A stretch of 64,000 nt of DNA from Brassica napus (GCF_020379485.1 NC_063452.1:54775377-54839376); one strand, 5' to 3'; shown: positions 1 to 10,913, numbered from the stretch's first letter. Made by a program: numbers and translations. Notes: generated by a model from the sequence alone, not told the origin.

Positions 1-474
1 AACTAGTCGTACAAATCTCTTAAAACCGCTAGAAACATCAACCACCCGCACCCGCAAACCGCAACCGCAACCGTTGCGTTTGAACCAGTCATGCCCTAAG
101 TAATTACAATTGCTATTGCAAAATATCCATTTGTAATTATCTCTTTGTTTCTGTAATTTAAACAAATAGTTATAGCAATATTAACTCTCATGACTCGTCG
201 GTTTGTATTTAGCTATATTTTAAAAGTGTCAATTTGATTAAAAATATCACGCAAACGCTTTAAAATACTATCTTCAAACTGTTGCCAGTATTTTATGTCA
301 AACATAGTAAGAAAAAGGTTTCTAATAATGTTTGAAAGTGTGTTTTATTTTATTTTATTACTATCAGTTAACTACCGCTAATGATGAGAAACAAAATCAC
401 AAACACCAAAAAACGTTATTAAATAAAATTTATTTATGTCAATAGTACCATATTCATACATTGTAAATTTGTAA
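1..474. other. Downstream flank of the first aspartic protease
   Basis: AT-rich non-coding sequence. Positions about 38-75 hold a short run of ACCCGCA/ACCGCA-like 6-7 base repeats. Nothing else is recognisable. Confidence 0.5.
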
Positions 475-1665
475 TCATGGATCAGGATGACCCAACTCAT
501 CTTTAAAGCTATCATATAATTTTGTACATTCACCTGGTTTGATGTAAAGCTTGTTGTTTACAGTATCAAAACCTATGTTGTGATTTTGGAATATCGGTAT
601 CCCGATTAGATTTTCTTCTATAGGTGACTCGTTCACAGATAGGCAAAAGACTTTTTCAGCTATGGATTTGAGTTGGATGAACAGAGTGGTTGTCTCCATA
701 TCCAATGATACCTTCCCAAATTTCAGGCTAACTTGTAGTTTCTTTTGTTCTGGTATCATCCCCTTGTAACATATGACCTTGTGCTCCTTATACATGTCTG
801 ACTCTTCATACCCCGCATCGCTCATTATTTTCTTGATTTTTTCGGTAACAACATGATATACTTCTTGTACCAAACTTATGGTAGAAGTTCCAGTGTCCAA
901 TATTGACTTGGTTTTAGACAAAACGTTTTCTATACCCAGAGTTTCTCCTTCTATGGTTATTGAACTCAGTTTGATTCTATATGTGTTACCTTTTGTATCT
1001 AACAATATCTTCCTCCCAACAAGCACCGCATCATCTCCTAAAGCGAGAAAATGTTTCCCTTGATTAATATAATTAAAGTTTCCTACACATATTGAGAATT
1101 TTGTACCAATTGATTTGATTATGGATAGCTCTCCCAAACTTAACCCTAAGGTGCCCATTCCAGTTGCCATCCCCTCGACTGTTTTTCCAACTCCAAACAA
1201 GACATTTTTTAACATGCCTATTCCCCCATCTCCCGTCTCAAAAGTAAATGTTTCGTTTCCAAGAGTACCTGCATATACTGCATCGTCCGCAAGTCGTTGG
1301 ACGTAATCGCACTGTCCCCTTATTCTACTTGGAGTCACAGAAGGGGATTTGGATAGTCCATCACAGCTTCTATAGCTGAAGGTTGAAGAATCTAGTGGAT
1401 CGTAACCGACACGGGAATCGTAAGTTACCCAAGTCAAGTCGCTGCCTGTGTCTATATGGAGCCAAACTTCGACCGGTGGGTCTCCGATATTCACACGAGC
1501 AAAAATTGCTGGTGGAAACTTTTTAAGAAATACGTGTATTATCTTCCTGTTATGTCCTCCTAAGCTTAACGCTTTTCTTGGAGTGGGCCTACTAGACATA
1601 ATGCACCAATGGTAGGTGCACAGGAAAAAGAACAAGAAAAAGTATATTTTGTTGAAATTCATCAT
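475..1665 (-). CDS. Nepenthesin-like aspartic protease (A1 family), lacking the usual Cys-rich insert
   Basis: Single-exon gene of 396 codons. The N terminus (residues 5-22) is a hydrophobic signal peptide, so the product should enter the secretory pathway. The two catalytic aspartates of a pepsin-fold protease are present: DTGSDLTW at residue 72 and DTGTSTISL at about residue 257. A glycine-rich flap region and a C-terminal GIPIFQNHNIGFD block (usual form xGxxxxxxxxxxFD) also fit the plant A1B family. It is a paralogue of the gene at 3374-4582 in the same orientation. Unusually, directly after DTGSDLTW the sequence runs straight into YDP: the Cys-rich nepenthesin insert that the neighbour keeps (CGGCITC) is gone, so disulphides of the N-terminal lobe are missing. 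It may still fold, but activity and stability are uncertain. The start is the first Met before the signal peptide; MM at the start makes it ambiguous by one codon. The natural substrate is unknown. Confidence 0.88.
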   Translation of the reverse strand: MMNFNKIYFFLFFFLCTYHWCIMSSRPTPRKALSLGGHNRKIIHVFLKKFPPAIFARVNIGDPPVEVWLHIDTGSDLTWVTYDSRVGYDPLDSSTFSYRSCDGLSKSPSVTPSRIRGQCDYVQRLADDAVYAGTLGNETFTFETGDGGIGMLKNVLFGVGKTVEGMATGMGTLGLSLGELSIIKSIGTKFSICVGNFNYINQGKHFLALGDDAVLVGRKILLDTKGNTYRIKLSSITIEGETLGIENVLSKTKSILDTGTSTISLVQEVYHVVTEKIKKIMSDAGYEESDMYKEHKVICYKGMIPEQKKLQVSLKFGKVSLDMETTTLFIQLKSIAEKVFCLSVNESPIEENLIGIPIFQNHNIGFDTVNNKLYIKPGECTKLYDSFKDELGHPDP

Positions 1666-2284
1666 TCGAGGGAAATGTGATGTAAGAAGATATGATTGGA
1701 AGGGTTATGTAGTTATGTTATATACTGGTTTAGTAATAACAGTTCTTAAATGGTTGTTGAACAACACTTCTGGAATTGTTGTCAGACAAAACTTGTTGAA
1801 AATGTGATATTTACTAGCTTTCAGTAGATCATATTTGTTTAAATGATACAAGTTCATATTTTAAAAGTTCACGATATATGCCTTTCAAAAAGAGCTCAGT
1901 AAGGTTTTGGTGATAAATCGTTTGAACCATGCTAAATCGCAAGCACCTAAATAATAATACATCGTTAGAAAAGTCTACATACATATAAACTATAATGACC
2001 TGCACTTATGATCCTTTTGGGATGTTCAACCAAACAACACGTAATTGTTTCCTTTTTCAAAAAACGTGTAATTGTTTAAAACAAAGTCCTGTCAAATAAG
2101 GGCTGGGCAACAATGTGCACATGCACTTTAAGCAAAAATTATTATTTTTTAAACAATATCTCAGTCCAGAGAATGTTCAGTCAGAAAGGTAAAGACAAAG
2201 CTAGACAACAAAGCACTTGAGTCGTCAAATATCACGCTACCGTGTAACGAAACACGTCAAGTCACTAATGTAATACTTGGTCCT
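1666..2284. other. Upstream region of the first aspartic protease
   Basis: Non-coding sequence between the protease gene and an LTR-like fragment. I see no gene, RNA or clear promoter element. Confidence 0.4.
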
Positions 2285-2692
2285 CCTATGAACATTCCGT
2301 GAGAAATTGAAGAACAGTGAAGAACAAGAAAGAAGACAGAGGTTTAATCCAGAAAGTAGAGAGACATAGAGTAAAGAAGAAGAATCTTATTCCCTTGAAT
2401 AATTTGTTTAAGAGAACATCCCATATATATAGAGGTTACAAGTATGGCAAATGGTAGATAAGATATGATAAACTAATAATCCATTGCCTTGAGACATTAA
2501 CCCACCATGCATGTTTGTCCCTTGTAGTGACATCTCCATTGTCTTGAGACCTTAACCCACCATGCATACTTGTCCCTTGTAGTGACATCTCGATTGTGTT
2601 GAGACCTTAACCAACCATGCATGTTTGTCCCTTATAGTGGCATCTCCGTTGTTTTGAGACCTTAACCAACCATTTTGTTTGTTATTACTTCA
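2285..2692 (-). mobile_element. LTR-like fragment (probable copia-type LTR), minus orientation
   Basis: Read on the minus strand, this stretch has the order expected of an LTR: a repetitive U3 part (55-bp repeats), a TATA-like motif (CTATATATATGG, around 2420-2432), then a CT-rich leader with AATAAGATTC. The termini and a target duplication could not be fixed, so it may be a truncated solo LTR. This is inference from architecture, not from a recognised protein. Confidence 0.35.
2481..2692. repeat. 55-bp tandem repeat, about 3.8 copies
   Basis: Units begin near 2482, 2537, 2592 and 2647, exactly 55 bp apart. Each carries TTGAGACcTTAACC and CATGCATgtTTGTCCCTT. Later units differ at a few positions and the last is truncated. 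Confidence 0.85.
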
Positions 2693-3373
2693 TCTTCGCA
2701 CATTCCATTGGAAAAATATGATATTTCATCTATATTATATTATTATTATTTGATAATATATTTAAAACTTAAATGCAGATAAAAGTAAACTATTTACGTA
2801 GTGACACGTGTTATTAGAACTTCTCTAGTTTTTAATAATTTCTTCTTTGAAATGCATTTTTCATTTTTATCATTTTCTTTCTTTTTTGCGTTTCTTTTGG
2901 TGAAAATACTCCAGCTTATTATGTCTTAAATTTCAATTTTATCATTGGTTCATGCCTGAACATACATTTTATTAAACCACGAAGCACACGGCCTTTGCAA
3001 CACCTACCGCGTTTTACAATATTGTATCTAAAATAATTGAAAATGAGATTTTTCTAACACTATCATCATCAACTCTATTCCATCTTATATTTATCATTCC
3101 ATTCGGTTACATATATACTTGAATTAATTTGGAAATTATCCCCATGCTACAACATCAAACTATAATTTTAGAAATTTTTTACAGCATTTTAATTTTAGTA
3201 AAACAGTACTTCTATTATGTGTCTATGTTTTCTTTTTAATAAAAAATTTTGTCAACAAGTTTTAAAAGATTGAAATATTCGTAATTTAAGAAAATTCGGC
3301 TCTTATTAATTATCAAACACGGTGTGGAACAACGGAACTCAATTTTATAAAAAAGCATTGGAATTATATCAAT
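2693..3373. other. Intergenic, AT-rich
   Basis: Downstream of the second aspartic protease. I see only AT-rich sequence with short homopolymers. Confidence 0.4.
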
Positions 3374-4582
3374 CTAGTCAAGGTAATCGCACGAGATTTT
3401 GTCAAAGTAAATGGTTTCATTGTCAAGATCAAACCCGATGTTATAACTCTGAAGCGCATTTGTCCCAATAATGCTGAGATCAATTTTAGGGCTCATCATC
3501 ACAGATAAGCAGAAATATTCATCCCCAAGTTGGTGAAATAGACTGGTTGGGTCTAACTCTAAAGAGGCCCCCTTGTAGAAGGTCAATGTAATGGTAGGCA
3601 ATTGAGGCAGCTCATGTTGAATGGTCCCATTGTAACATACCAAATGACCATCCATAAAGTTGTTTAGGTGTCCGTCAAGAAGGCTGTCTATATGAGTCTT
3701 AAACTCACTGTACGATTCTCCAGCCAAATTTAGCATACTAGTCCCAGTGTCGATGATTGTGTTTCCTATCGGTGTCAACTGGTTTGGAATATTTATAGTT
3801 CTTCCATCGATACTGATTCTCTCTATGTCCACATGGTAATGACCATACCTCATAAATAATGACGTTGATTGTCCTGTGGTCCTTGCTCCATCTCCTAATG
3901 CTAGAAAGCTGTGACCGGAACTCGGGTCGTCACTAAATGTCTCAAAACATAGAGAAAATTTGTTGCTAAATTGTTTTAAAATCGAGAACTTTCCATATGC
4001 TAGCCCGAGTAGACCAGTTCCAACATTAAACCCATCAATGATGTCATGCGCACATCCAAATTCAACATTTGACACAGATTCAATCCCATCGTCCTCCGTG
4101 TCAAACAGTATAGTCTCTTTGGCTAACGTACCCCTACTTTCTGAGCCGTCAAAGTACATCTCTCGGTAATGACATTCTCCGGTTCTTTTGACGGGGGACA
4201 ACGCTGGAGATGACTCATAAGAAGAGTCGTCACAACTCACGCTACTGTACGTTGATGATGCCGTTGGATTATACCCCGGAAATTGAGTTTGACATGTGAT
4301 GCATCCCCCACATTTGACCCATGTGAAACTACTACCAGTGTCCACATGCAGTAGTTGTGGAACTGGTGGCTCACCAATTGATAACTTTGCTAGAAAAACC
4401 GGTGGTTCACGGTTAGGAGTGAGGTGGGAGATTGTTGCATCGCTCTCTTTAGTTTTGTATAGCTTTGAATTCTTCTCGGCTTTGTGCCGAACAAGTTTTA
4501 AGATAAATGGTCGAGCGGGTTTAGCAAGTGTTGGTGTGGCATAGATGGATAGGACAAGGAGGATAACCAAGTGAATCTTCAT
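3374..4582 (-). CDS. Nepenthesin-like aspartic protease (A1 family)
   Basis: Single-exon gene. The frame is open to 4648, but I choose the Met at 4582 because it is followed directly by a good signal peptide (KIHLVILLVLSIYATPTLA), giving 402 residues. A propeptide of about 50 residues follows. Catalytic motifs are DTGSSFTW (Asp about 81) and DTGTSMLNL (Asp about 278). The Cys-rich nepenthesin insert after the first motif is present (CGGCITC), as is the C-terminal IGTNALQSYNIGFD block. These features place it in the plant A1B group of secreted or vacuolar acid proteases. It shares length, intronless structure and strand with the gene at 475-1665, so the pair probably arose by local duplication. 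No frame damage is seen. Substrate and regulation cannot be read from sequence. Confidence 0.9.
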   Translation of the reverse strand: MKIHLVILLVLSIYATPTLAKPARPFILKLVRHKAEKNSKLYKTKESDATISHLTPNREPPVFLAKLSIGEPPVPQLLHVDTGSSFTWVKCGGCITCQTQFPGYNPTASSTYSSVSCDDSSYESSPALSPVKRTGECHYREMYFDGSESRGTLAKETILFDTEDDGIESVSNVEFGCAHDIIDGFNVGTGLLGLAYGKFSILKQFSNKFSLCFETFSDDPSSGHSFLALGDGARTTGQSTSLFMRYGHYHVDIERISIDGRTINIPNQLTPIGNTIIDTGTSMLNLAGESYSEFKTHIDSLLDGHLNNFMDGHLVCYNGTIQHELPQLPTITLTFYKGASLELDPTSLFHQLGDEYFCLSVMMSPKIDLSIIGTNALQSYNIGFDLDNETIYFDKISCDYLD

Positions 4583-5464
4583 TTTGATGAATGATGATGG
4601 CTTTAGTGAAACTGTATATTCTGTTTGCTTAAATGACATGCAAGGCATGGGAATAATGTATGTCTTCTATAAAAGGTTATTAATAAGGTGTGAAAAGTAA
4701 AAGGTAGCTTATGGTTAAGTGAGATGTGACATATGTACCGGGGAGTCTGGATTAAGTAACTGGTAGACGAGAAGAAAGAGATGAATCATGAATGTAGAAC
4801 ATCGTGTGGTTTTTGATTTTGGATTTTTTTTTACAAATTGTTTTGATAATACGTTGACATAACAAAGAAGAAGGAAGGTTTGATTTTAAACAAGATTGGT
4901 TAATCACTTTTGTTGAATGATGAGTCCGAAGACAAAAATTTGTGTTGTTAATCAAAACATTTGTTAGTTACTTAGTTATAAAGGTTTGACAATTATGTAC
5001 CTTATGTATACCTATATATTATTTATTATTATCTACCAAAACAAGTTATCTTTGAAAAATAAGTTCTCTTTGAAAATATAATTTTTCGGCAGAAACTTTA
5101 TTCATAAAAATTATAATAACAAGCTGTATAATAAAGGAAGGATGTTCAATAACTTATGATATATATAGGCTTGAGTCGAGCAACTGGTGTAGGTCTAGCT
5201 AGTTGATTTTGGTTTTTACTTTTCAGATTTTATTTAGATTTTTAGCTTTTGGTTTTTAGTTTTTAAATTTTTCTTTTTTTTATTTTGATATTTCTTTTTG
5301 GGCTTATTTGTGATATAACCAAAAAAAGAAGTGAAGTTAGTTTTATAGAAAGAGAGTAGAGAGAGATAGGAAGAAGAAAGAGAAGAGAGGGAGTGATTTT
5401 GGTTATAGATAATAAATTATGGTTTTTTGTGTGGCAATTTCACCCAATTTCCTTTTTTTCAGTT
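4583..5464. other. Upstream region of the second aspartic protease
   Basis: AT-rich non-coding DNA. A purine (GA-rich) tract lies at about 5346-5393. No other feature is recognised. Confidence 0.4.
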
Positions 5465-5479
5465 TTTCAAAAGATAATC

Positions 5480-6768
5480 TTTTTTTTTTTGACATCAACA
5501 AAAGAAAACAGACTCATATAGACTCTGTTAACCAAGAGGGTAGCTCTGCATCCATGTGAACGACGAACGACAGTTGAATTCTTGCACTCCGTGCTAGTTT
5601 GTCCGCCTGTGTGTTATGCGTTCTTGGTACATAGATGTTCTCCAAGCTCTGAAATCCAGTACTAAGGGTCTTTATATCTGTCAAGTAGTTTGCAAACGTT
5701 GGTCATTCTTCTGGTTCCAAAACCATCTTCACCAATTGAGAACAATCTGTTGCAAATGTGACCCGAAACTGCCGCAAATTCCGCATACATTCCATTGCCC
5801 ATATTAGTGATTCAAACTCTACATGGAGAGGTGAAAGACTAGCTCTGGTGTTTCTTGCACCCATCAAACCATCAAATCCTGGTAAGGTGCTATATCATCC
5901 TTGTCCCGAGAAGTTATCATTTGCCTTCCATGAGCCATCAGAGAAGCACCATCTGCCCGGTCTCACCGGTATGGGAGCCATATCTCTCTGGTGTGCGTCA
6001 TGTGACTCAGGAGTCACCTGTGCATCAGCCCACATAAAAGATTCCGTCTCGGCCTTCCCGAGAGTATCTCGAGGATCAATATCCATATTACTAAATACCA
6101 TACTATTCCTTGCTTTCCATATGTACCAAAGTATCCACGCAAAGTGATGATCATCCATCTTTGGGATAACTCGCCAAAATAGATGATCCATGTTTGCGTA
6201 GAGTGATTCCGTTGGAAAGATTTCAGGATTAGATGGAATCTTAGAGAGCGCCCATGTCTGAATTGCCGGTGGACATTCAAAAAAGACATGGTTTATAGAT
6301 TCCTCTGGAGCACCACATCGAGCGCAACAGATATCTCCTTGCATCCCTCTTGTCTGCAAATTCTTCCTAACCGATAGACATCCAGATAATATTTGCCACA
6401 GAAAATGTCGTATTTTCGATGGGCATCGAGTTTTCCAGCAGAAGGACTTGAGTGAGTCTACCGTGGGTCCGTAGGTCTCTGCCTGAGATTGCTGATCTGG
6501 GTATACCCGCTCCACCTGATAACCTGATTTAACCGTATACCGTCCATTTTTCGAAAAGTGTCATCCATCTCTATCTGCCATCTGAAACCTACTCAGTGGT
6601 ATACTTGTAATGATTTTCACGTCTTCAGGATCCACCAAAGTGTGAAGAGCATGTAAATTCCATGAGCGTGAGACTGGATCTATGAGCGAGTCAACTGTAA
6701 GGTCCGGGTAAAAAGAAGATTGATTTTGATTTGCTGGTCTCGGGCGAGTGGTTGGGAGCCATGGGTCA
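5480..6768 (-). mobile_element. 5'-truncated LINE insertion with poly(A) tail and 15-bp TSD
   Basis: The insertion is bounded by a perfect 15-bp duplication, TTTCAAAAGATAATC, at 5465-5479 and 6769-6783. On the minus strand its 3' end is an 11-base A run (T run at 5480-5490) directly abutting the duplication. This is the signature of target-primed reverse transcription. Only about 1.29 kb of the 3' part was inserted, containing reverse-transcriptase zinc-binding and RNase H coding remains. Confidence 0.93.
5510..6767 (-). pseudogene. LINE reverse transcriptase C-terminal fragment (RT zinc-binding plus RNase H)
   Basis: Reading 6767 to 5510 on the minus strand gives the zf-RVT domain found after plant LINE reverse transcriptases (CPSKIRHFLWQILSGCLSVR, then CARCGAPEESINHVFFECP). 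It is followed by an RNase H domain (CFSDGSWK, FATDCSQLV, then HNTQADKLAR). The fragment is dead: a stop replaces the expected Trp before HFSKNGRYTVKSGY (near 6560), a frame break falls after SDGSWKANDNFSGQG (near 5895), and another stop lies in the RNase H part (near 5718). The catalytic polymerase portion is absent because of 5' truncation, so it cannot encode a working enzyme. Confidence 0.85.
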
Positions 6769-6783
6769 TTTCAAAAGATAATC

Positions 6784-7243
6784 AATACATTATTTTAAAA
6801 TAATAAAACAAAATAGCAATAAAATATTTAGAAGTTACCATTAAAATTAATCAAAATATAGTGATTGTTATTTAAATTAAAAAAAATCCATTAACATTTT
6901 TAAATTATTTTATTTTAAGTATTATTTACAGATATGAAACGAAATAAATTATTTTACATTATTGTTTAAATGACATTTTATCAACAAAAACTTGTATGGG
7001 AATTTTATATTTATGAAAATATTATTTATTTAATTATTAATTAATTTAATTTAATTAAAATTTAGTTCTTTCTACAAAAAGAAAAAAAAAATCGTTTTTT
7101 TATTAAAAACCCCACAAAAATCTACTTTCCCTACATTTTAGTTTATAGAAAAACAAAAGCCACAAATAATCTTTTTTTTAAAAAAAAAAAAAAACCACAA
7201 ATAATCATCACCTAAGTTTATGCATTTTTCTTAATTTTCGGAT

Positions 7244-7250
<7 letters not shown>
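6784..7250. other. Intergenic, very AT-rich
   Basis: Almost pure A/T with several poly-A and poly-T runs. No gene seen. Confidence 0.4.
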
Positions 7251-7279
<29 letters not shown>

Positions 7280-7373
7280 GTCACGGGCGGTCTCCGGAAT
7301 CCCAGAGGACTCGAACCCAGGTGCCTTGGGATCCAGTTCACTCTAGTGTTACCACTAGGCTATTCTGTCCCGG
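7251..7373 (-). mobile_element. tRNA-derived SINE, copy 1
   Basis: Minus-strand SINE of about 95 bp with a 29-base A tail (T run at 7251-7279). The RNA polymerase III boxes are intact: box A TAGCCTAGTGGTAAC (7348-7362) and box B GGTTCGAGTCC (7307-7317). It is much shorter than typical Brassica SINEs, so it is essentially the tRNA head plus tail. Confidence 0.85.
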
Positions 7374-7431
7374 CTTTAAAATAAAGAATGTGGGAGACAA
7401 GCCTTTGCCCCTTTACACATTTTAAGAGTTC

Positions 7432-7548
7432 TTTTTTTTTTTTTTTTTTTTTTTTGTCACGGGCGGTCTCCGGAATCCCAGAGGACTCGAACCCAGGTGC
7501 CTTGGGATCCAGTTCACTCTAGTGTTACCACTAGGCTATTCTGTCCCG
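7432..7548 (-). mobile_element. tRNA-derived SINE, copy 2
   Basis: Nearly identical to copy 1, with boxes A and B intact and a T run at 7432-7455. A 58-bp spacer separates it from copy 1. It abuts copy 3 with no spacer. Confidence 0.85.
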
Positions 7549-7656
7549 TTTTTTTTTTTTTTTTGTCACGGGCGGTCTCCGGAATCCCAGAGGACTCGAA
7601 CCCAGGTGTCTTGGGATCCAGTTCACTCTAGTGTTACCACTAGGCTATTCTGTCCC
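7549..7656 (-). mobile_element. tRNA-derived SINE, copy 3
   Basis: Nearly identical body (one G-to-T-type change in GGTGtCTTGG). Its T run is only about 16 bases and starts exactly at the end of copy 2. Confidence 0.85.
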
Positions 7657-7706
7657 AGCAAAATAAAGAATGTGGGAGACAAGCCTTTGCCCCTTTACAC
7701 ATTTTA

Positions 7707-7710
<4 letters not shown>

Positions 7711-7750
<40 letters not shown>

Positions 7751-7842
7751 TCACGGGCGGTCTCCGGAATCCTAGAGGACTCGAACCCAGGTGCCTTGGA
7801 TCCGGTTCACTCTAGTGTTACCACTAGGCTATTCTGTCCCGG
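7711..7842 (-). mobile_element. tRNA-derived SINE, copy 4
   Basis: Fourth copy, with a T run of about 39 bases (7711-7749) and a few substitutions. The spacer before it (7657-7710) is the same sequence as the spacer between copies 1 and 2. Confidence 0.85.
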
Positions 7843-8422
7843 CTCGGTTTAATAGCCTAGTGGCAACTCGGTTTCGAACTATTCCTCGACGATTTTTCCA
7901 GCTCCATTGGTAACGCAGGAGAAACTCGCGGCACTCCGATTATCCCCTCCTCGCAACGATAAGTCTCCGATCAACGCATTAGTGGCCGCATACTCTGCTT
8001 TGCTTAAAAGAAACATTGCTTCGACTGAATCCAGTAGGAATCTTATAGATTTATATTGTATTGGCTTCGTACTGGAACCCTCTGATTATCATATTCCCTT
8101 AGAATTAAAAAAAAAAACAGTTTATGAGCACAAAGTTATATGCTTTTAGCTTATTCTGATGAGCACAAAGTTTCATGCTTTGAGCTTCTTCTTTTTTCCC
8201 TAATGTGTTAGCTGCAGACCAACCTAGGTTCTCATCTTCTGGAAATTCACTGAGTTTGAGACCAACTGAATCTCTAAGGATTGTTTGGAGAGATCTCGGA
8301 GATGATGGAGAATCTAAAATGATCAAGAGCTTTTATGTTATATGACTCGGCAATGGCACATGACTTGAACTGAAGCCTTTTGGTGCGAATCCTCTGAAGT
8401 TTTCGACACCCTAATTGCATGT
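7843..8422. other. 5' flank of the PPR gene
   Basis: It starts with a partial, plus-strand SINE-like A box (TAGCCTAGTGG at 7853). An 80-codon open frame at 7907-8149 is present but matches no family I know. The rest is probably the promoter and 5' UTR of the PPR gene. Confidence 0.35.
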
Positions 8423-10913
8423 ATGTTGAGGTACAGTTTTAGAAACCTCTCTACATATTGCCTTCTTAGTTTCTATCCTTGTTGTTTTGATATTTTCTCT
8501 TCTGTTCAGACTGTTTCAGACCTGCAAAGGTGGGCGCTTAACCGGAGTTTTCGCATTAGTTCTCAGAGAATTCTCAGCACCTGCAAATGCTTTGCAAGAT
8601 TCGAGGAAAGATCATGGTACTGATGATGTTCACATACTTTTCAAACACTACACTAAACTCCACTCAGCCAAGTGCCTTCACGCGCGTCTCATTGTCTCCC
8701 AAGCAATCCAAAACGTCTGCATCTCCGCCAAACTCGTTAACCTCTACTGTTACCTCGGGAGCCTCGCGTTAGCCAGGCACGCCTTTGACAACATCCACAA
8801 CAGATATGTCTACGCTTGGAACGTGATGATCTCTGGCTACGTCCGTTTGGGAAGCTCCTCAGAAGCCATTAAGTGTTTTAGTCTCTTCATGACGACTTCT
8901 GGACTCCAACCTGACTACCGCACTTTCCCTTCGGACTTGAAAGCTTGTAGAAGTCTCCTTGACGGGATCAAGATTCACTCCTCGGCCTTAAAGTTCGGGT
9001 TTGTCTGGGACGTCTTCGTTGCTGCGTCGTTGGTGCATCTGTACTGCAGGTACGGACCGGTGGCGAACGCGCGGAGGCTCTTCGATGAGATGCCTGTGCG
9101 AGACATGGGCTCTTGGAACGCTATGATCTCAGGGTACTGCCAAAGCGGGAATGCCGAGGAGGCGTTGGCTCTCTCTAAAGAGCTGAAACATATGGATGCT
9201 GTTACTATCGTGAGCCTCCTTGTCGCTTGCACGGAGGCTGGAGACTTCGTTAGAGGAGTTTTGATCCATTTGTACTCGATTAAACACGGGCTTGACTCTG
9301 AGCTGTTTGTTTCCAACAAGCTGATTGAAATGTACGCAGAGTCTGGCAACGTTAAAAGTTGCCAGAAGGTGTTCGATGAGATGACTGTGAGGGATTTGAT
9401 TAATTGGAACTCTATGATCAAGTCTTATGAGGTGAATGAGCAGCCGCTTAAAGCGCTTAGGCTGTTTGAGGAGATGCGGATTCAACCGGACTGCCTCACT
9501 TTGATTAGTTTGGCTTCTACGCTCGCGCAGTTAGGTGATGTTCGAGGCGGTAGATCAGTCCAAGGCTTCGTGTTGCGGAAGGGGTGGATTTTGGAAGATG
9601 TGACCGTTGGAAACACGGTCGTTGACATGTACGCAAAGCTAGGCCTTGTGGACTCAGCGAGAAGAGTGTTTGATTGGCTCCCAAACAAAGATGTGATTTC
9701 ATGGAATACAATAATATCTGGATATGCGCAAAACGTTTTTGCTACTGAAGCCATTGAGATGTATAACGAAATGAAGGAAGGAGGAGAGATGACACATAAC
9801 CAAGGGACGTGGGTGAGTGTTCTCCACGCTTGTTCTCAATCCGGAGCCTTGCGTCAAGGCATTAAGATCCACGGTCGTCTCTTGAAGAACGGTCTTTGTT
9901 CGGATGTTTTCATCGGAACAAGCCTCGCTGACATGTACGGAAAATGCGGACGGCTGGAGGACGCGCTCTCGTTGTTTTATCAAATCCCGAGAGACACCTC
10001 CGTGCCGTGGAACACGCTGATAGCGTGCCACGGGCTTCACGGGCACTGGGAGAAGGCGATGAAGCTGTTTAGAGAGATGCTTGACGAAGGAGTGAAGCCT
10101 GATCATATAACATTTGTTACTCTGTTGTCAGCTTGTAGCCATTCTGGATTAGTTGACGAAGGTCGATGGTTGTTTGAGTTAATGCAAAGAGATTATAACA
10201 TAGCGCCGAGCTTGAAGCATTACGGTTGTATGGTGGATTTGTTTGGCCGAGCGGGTCAGTTAGAAACAGCTTTTAACTTCATCAAAGCCATGCCGGTTCA
10301 GCCTGATGCATCCATCTGGGGAGCTTTACTCGGCGCTTGTAGAGTCCATGGAGACGTGGACTTGGGGAAGGTTGCGTCTGAGCATCTGTTTGAGGTTGAG
10401 CCTGAGCATGTTGGTTATCACGTTTTGCTTTCAAACATGTACGCTAGCGCTGGAAGATGGGAGGGAGTCGATGAGATACATGGCAAGGGGTTGAGGAAGA
10501 CGCTGGGGTGGAGCTCGATGGAAGTGAACAACAGAGTGAAAGTGTTTTACACGGGGAACCAAACGCATCCCATGTGTGAGGAGATCTACAAGGAGTTGAG
10601 GTTGTTGCACGAGAAGATGAAGATGATTGGGTATGTGCCGGACTGTAGATTTGTGCTGCAAGATGTTGAGGATGATGAGAAAGAGCATATACTGATGAGT
10701 CATAGCGAGAGGTTGGCTATTGCGTTTGCTCTGATTACCACTCCGAAGAAGAAGAGGATTCAGATTTTTAAGAATCTGAGGGTGTGTAGTGATTGCCATA
10801 GCGTTACTAAGTTCATATCGAGGATCACTGAGAGGGAGATCGTTGTGAGAGATTCGAACCGGTTTCATCATTTCAAGGATGGTGTTGCTCTTGTGGTGAT
10901 TACTGATGATTAA
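8423..10913 (+). CDS. EMB2758: DYW-class pentatricopeptide repeat protein, At4g33990 (EMB2758)-like, frameshifted at both ends
   Basis: The main frame, 8487-10913, encodes 808 residues. It has a PLS-type PPR array (repeated units such as DMGSWNAMISGYCQSGNAEE and DVISWNTIISGYAQN), then the E/E+ region and a DYW domain with the deaminase signatures HSERLAIAF and CSDCH. Proteins of this class act in mitochondria or plastids in C-to-U RNA editing. I recognise it as an At4g33990 orthologue from memory of that protein. Two frame problems exist. The likely organelle-targeting start, MLRYSFRNLSTYCLLSF, begins at 8423 in another frame and joins the main frame near 8528-8535. At the C terminus, RFHHFKDG is followed by VALVVITDD instead of CSCGDYW: one T is missing near 10885, and the expected final Trp codon reads TGA in the restored frame. 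If real, the DYW tripeptide is lost and targeting is doubtful; sequencing error is the alternative. Confidence 0.85.

Noticed and set aside
7251..7842. Four apparent tRNA genes (A and B boxes)
   Set aside because: The sequence does not fold as a full tRNA, is followed by long A tails and occurs in near-identical copies; SINEs explain it better.
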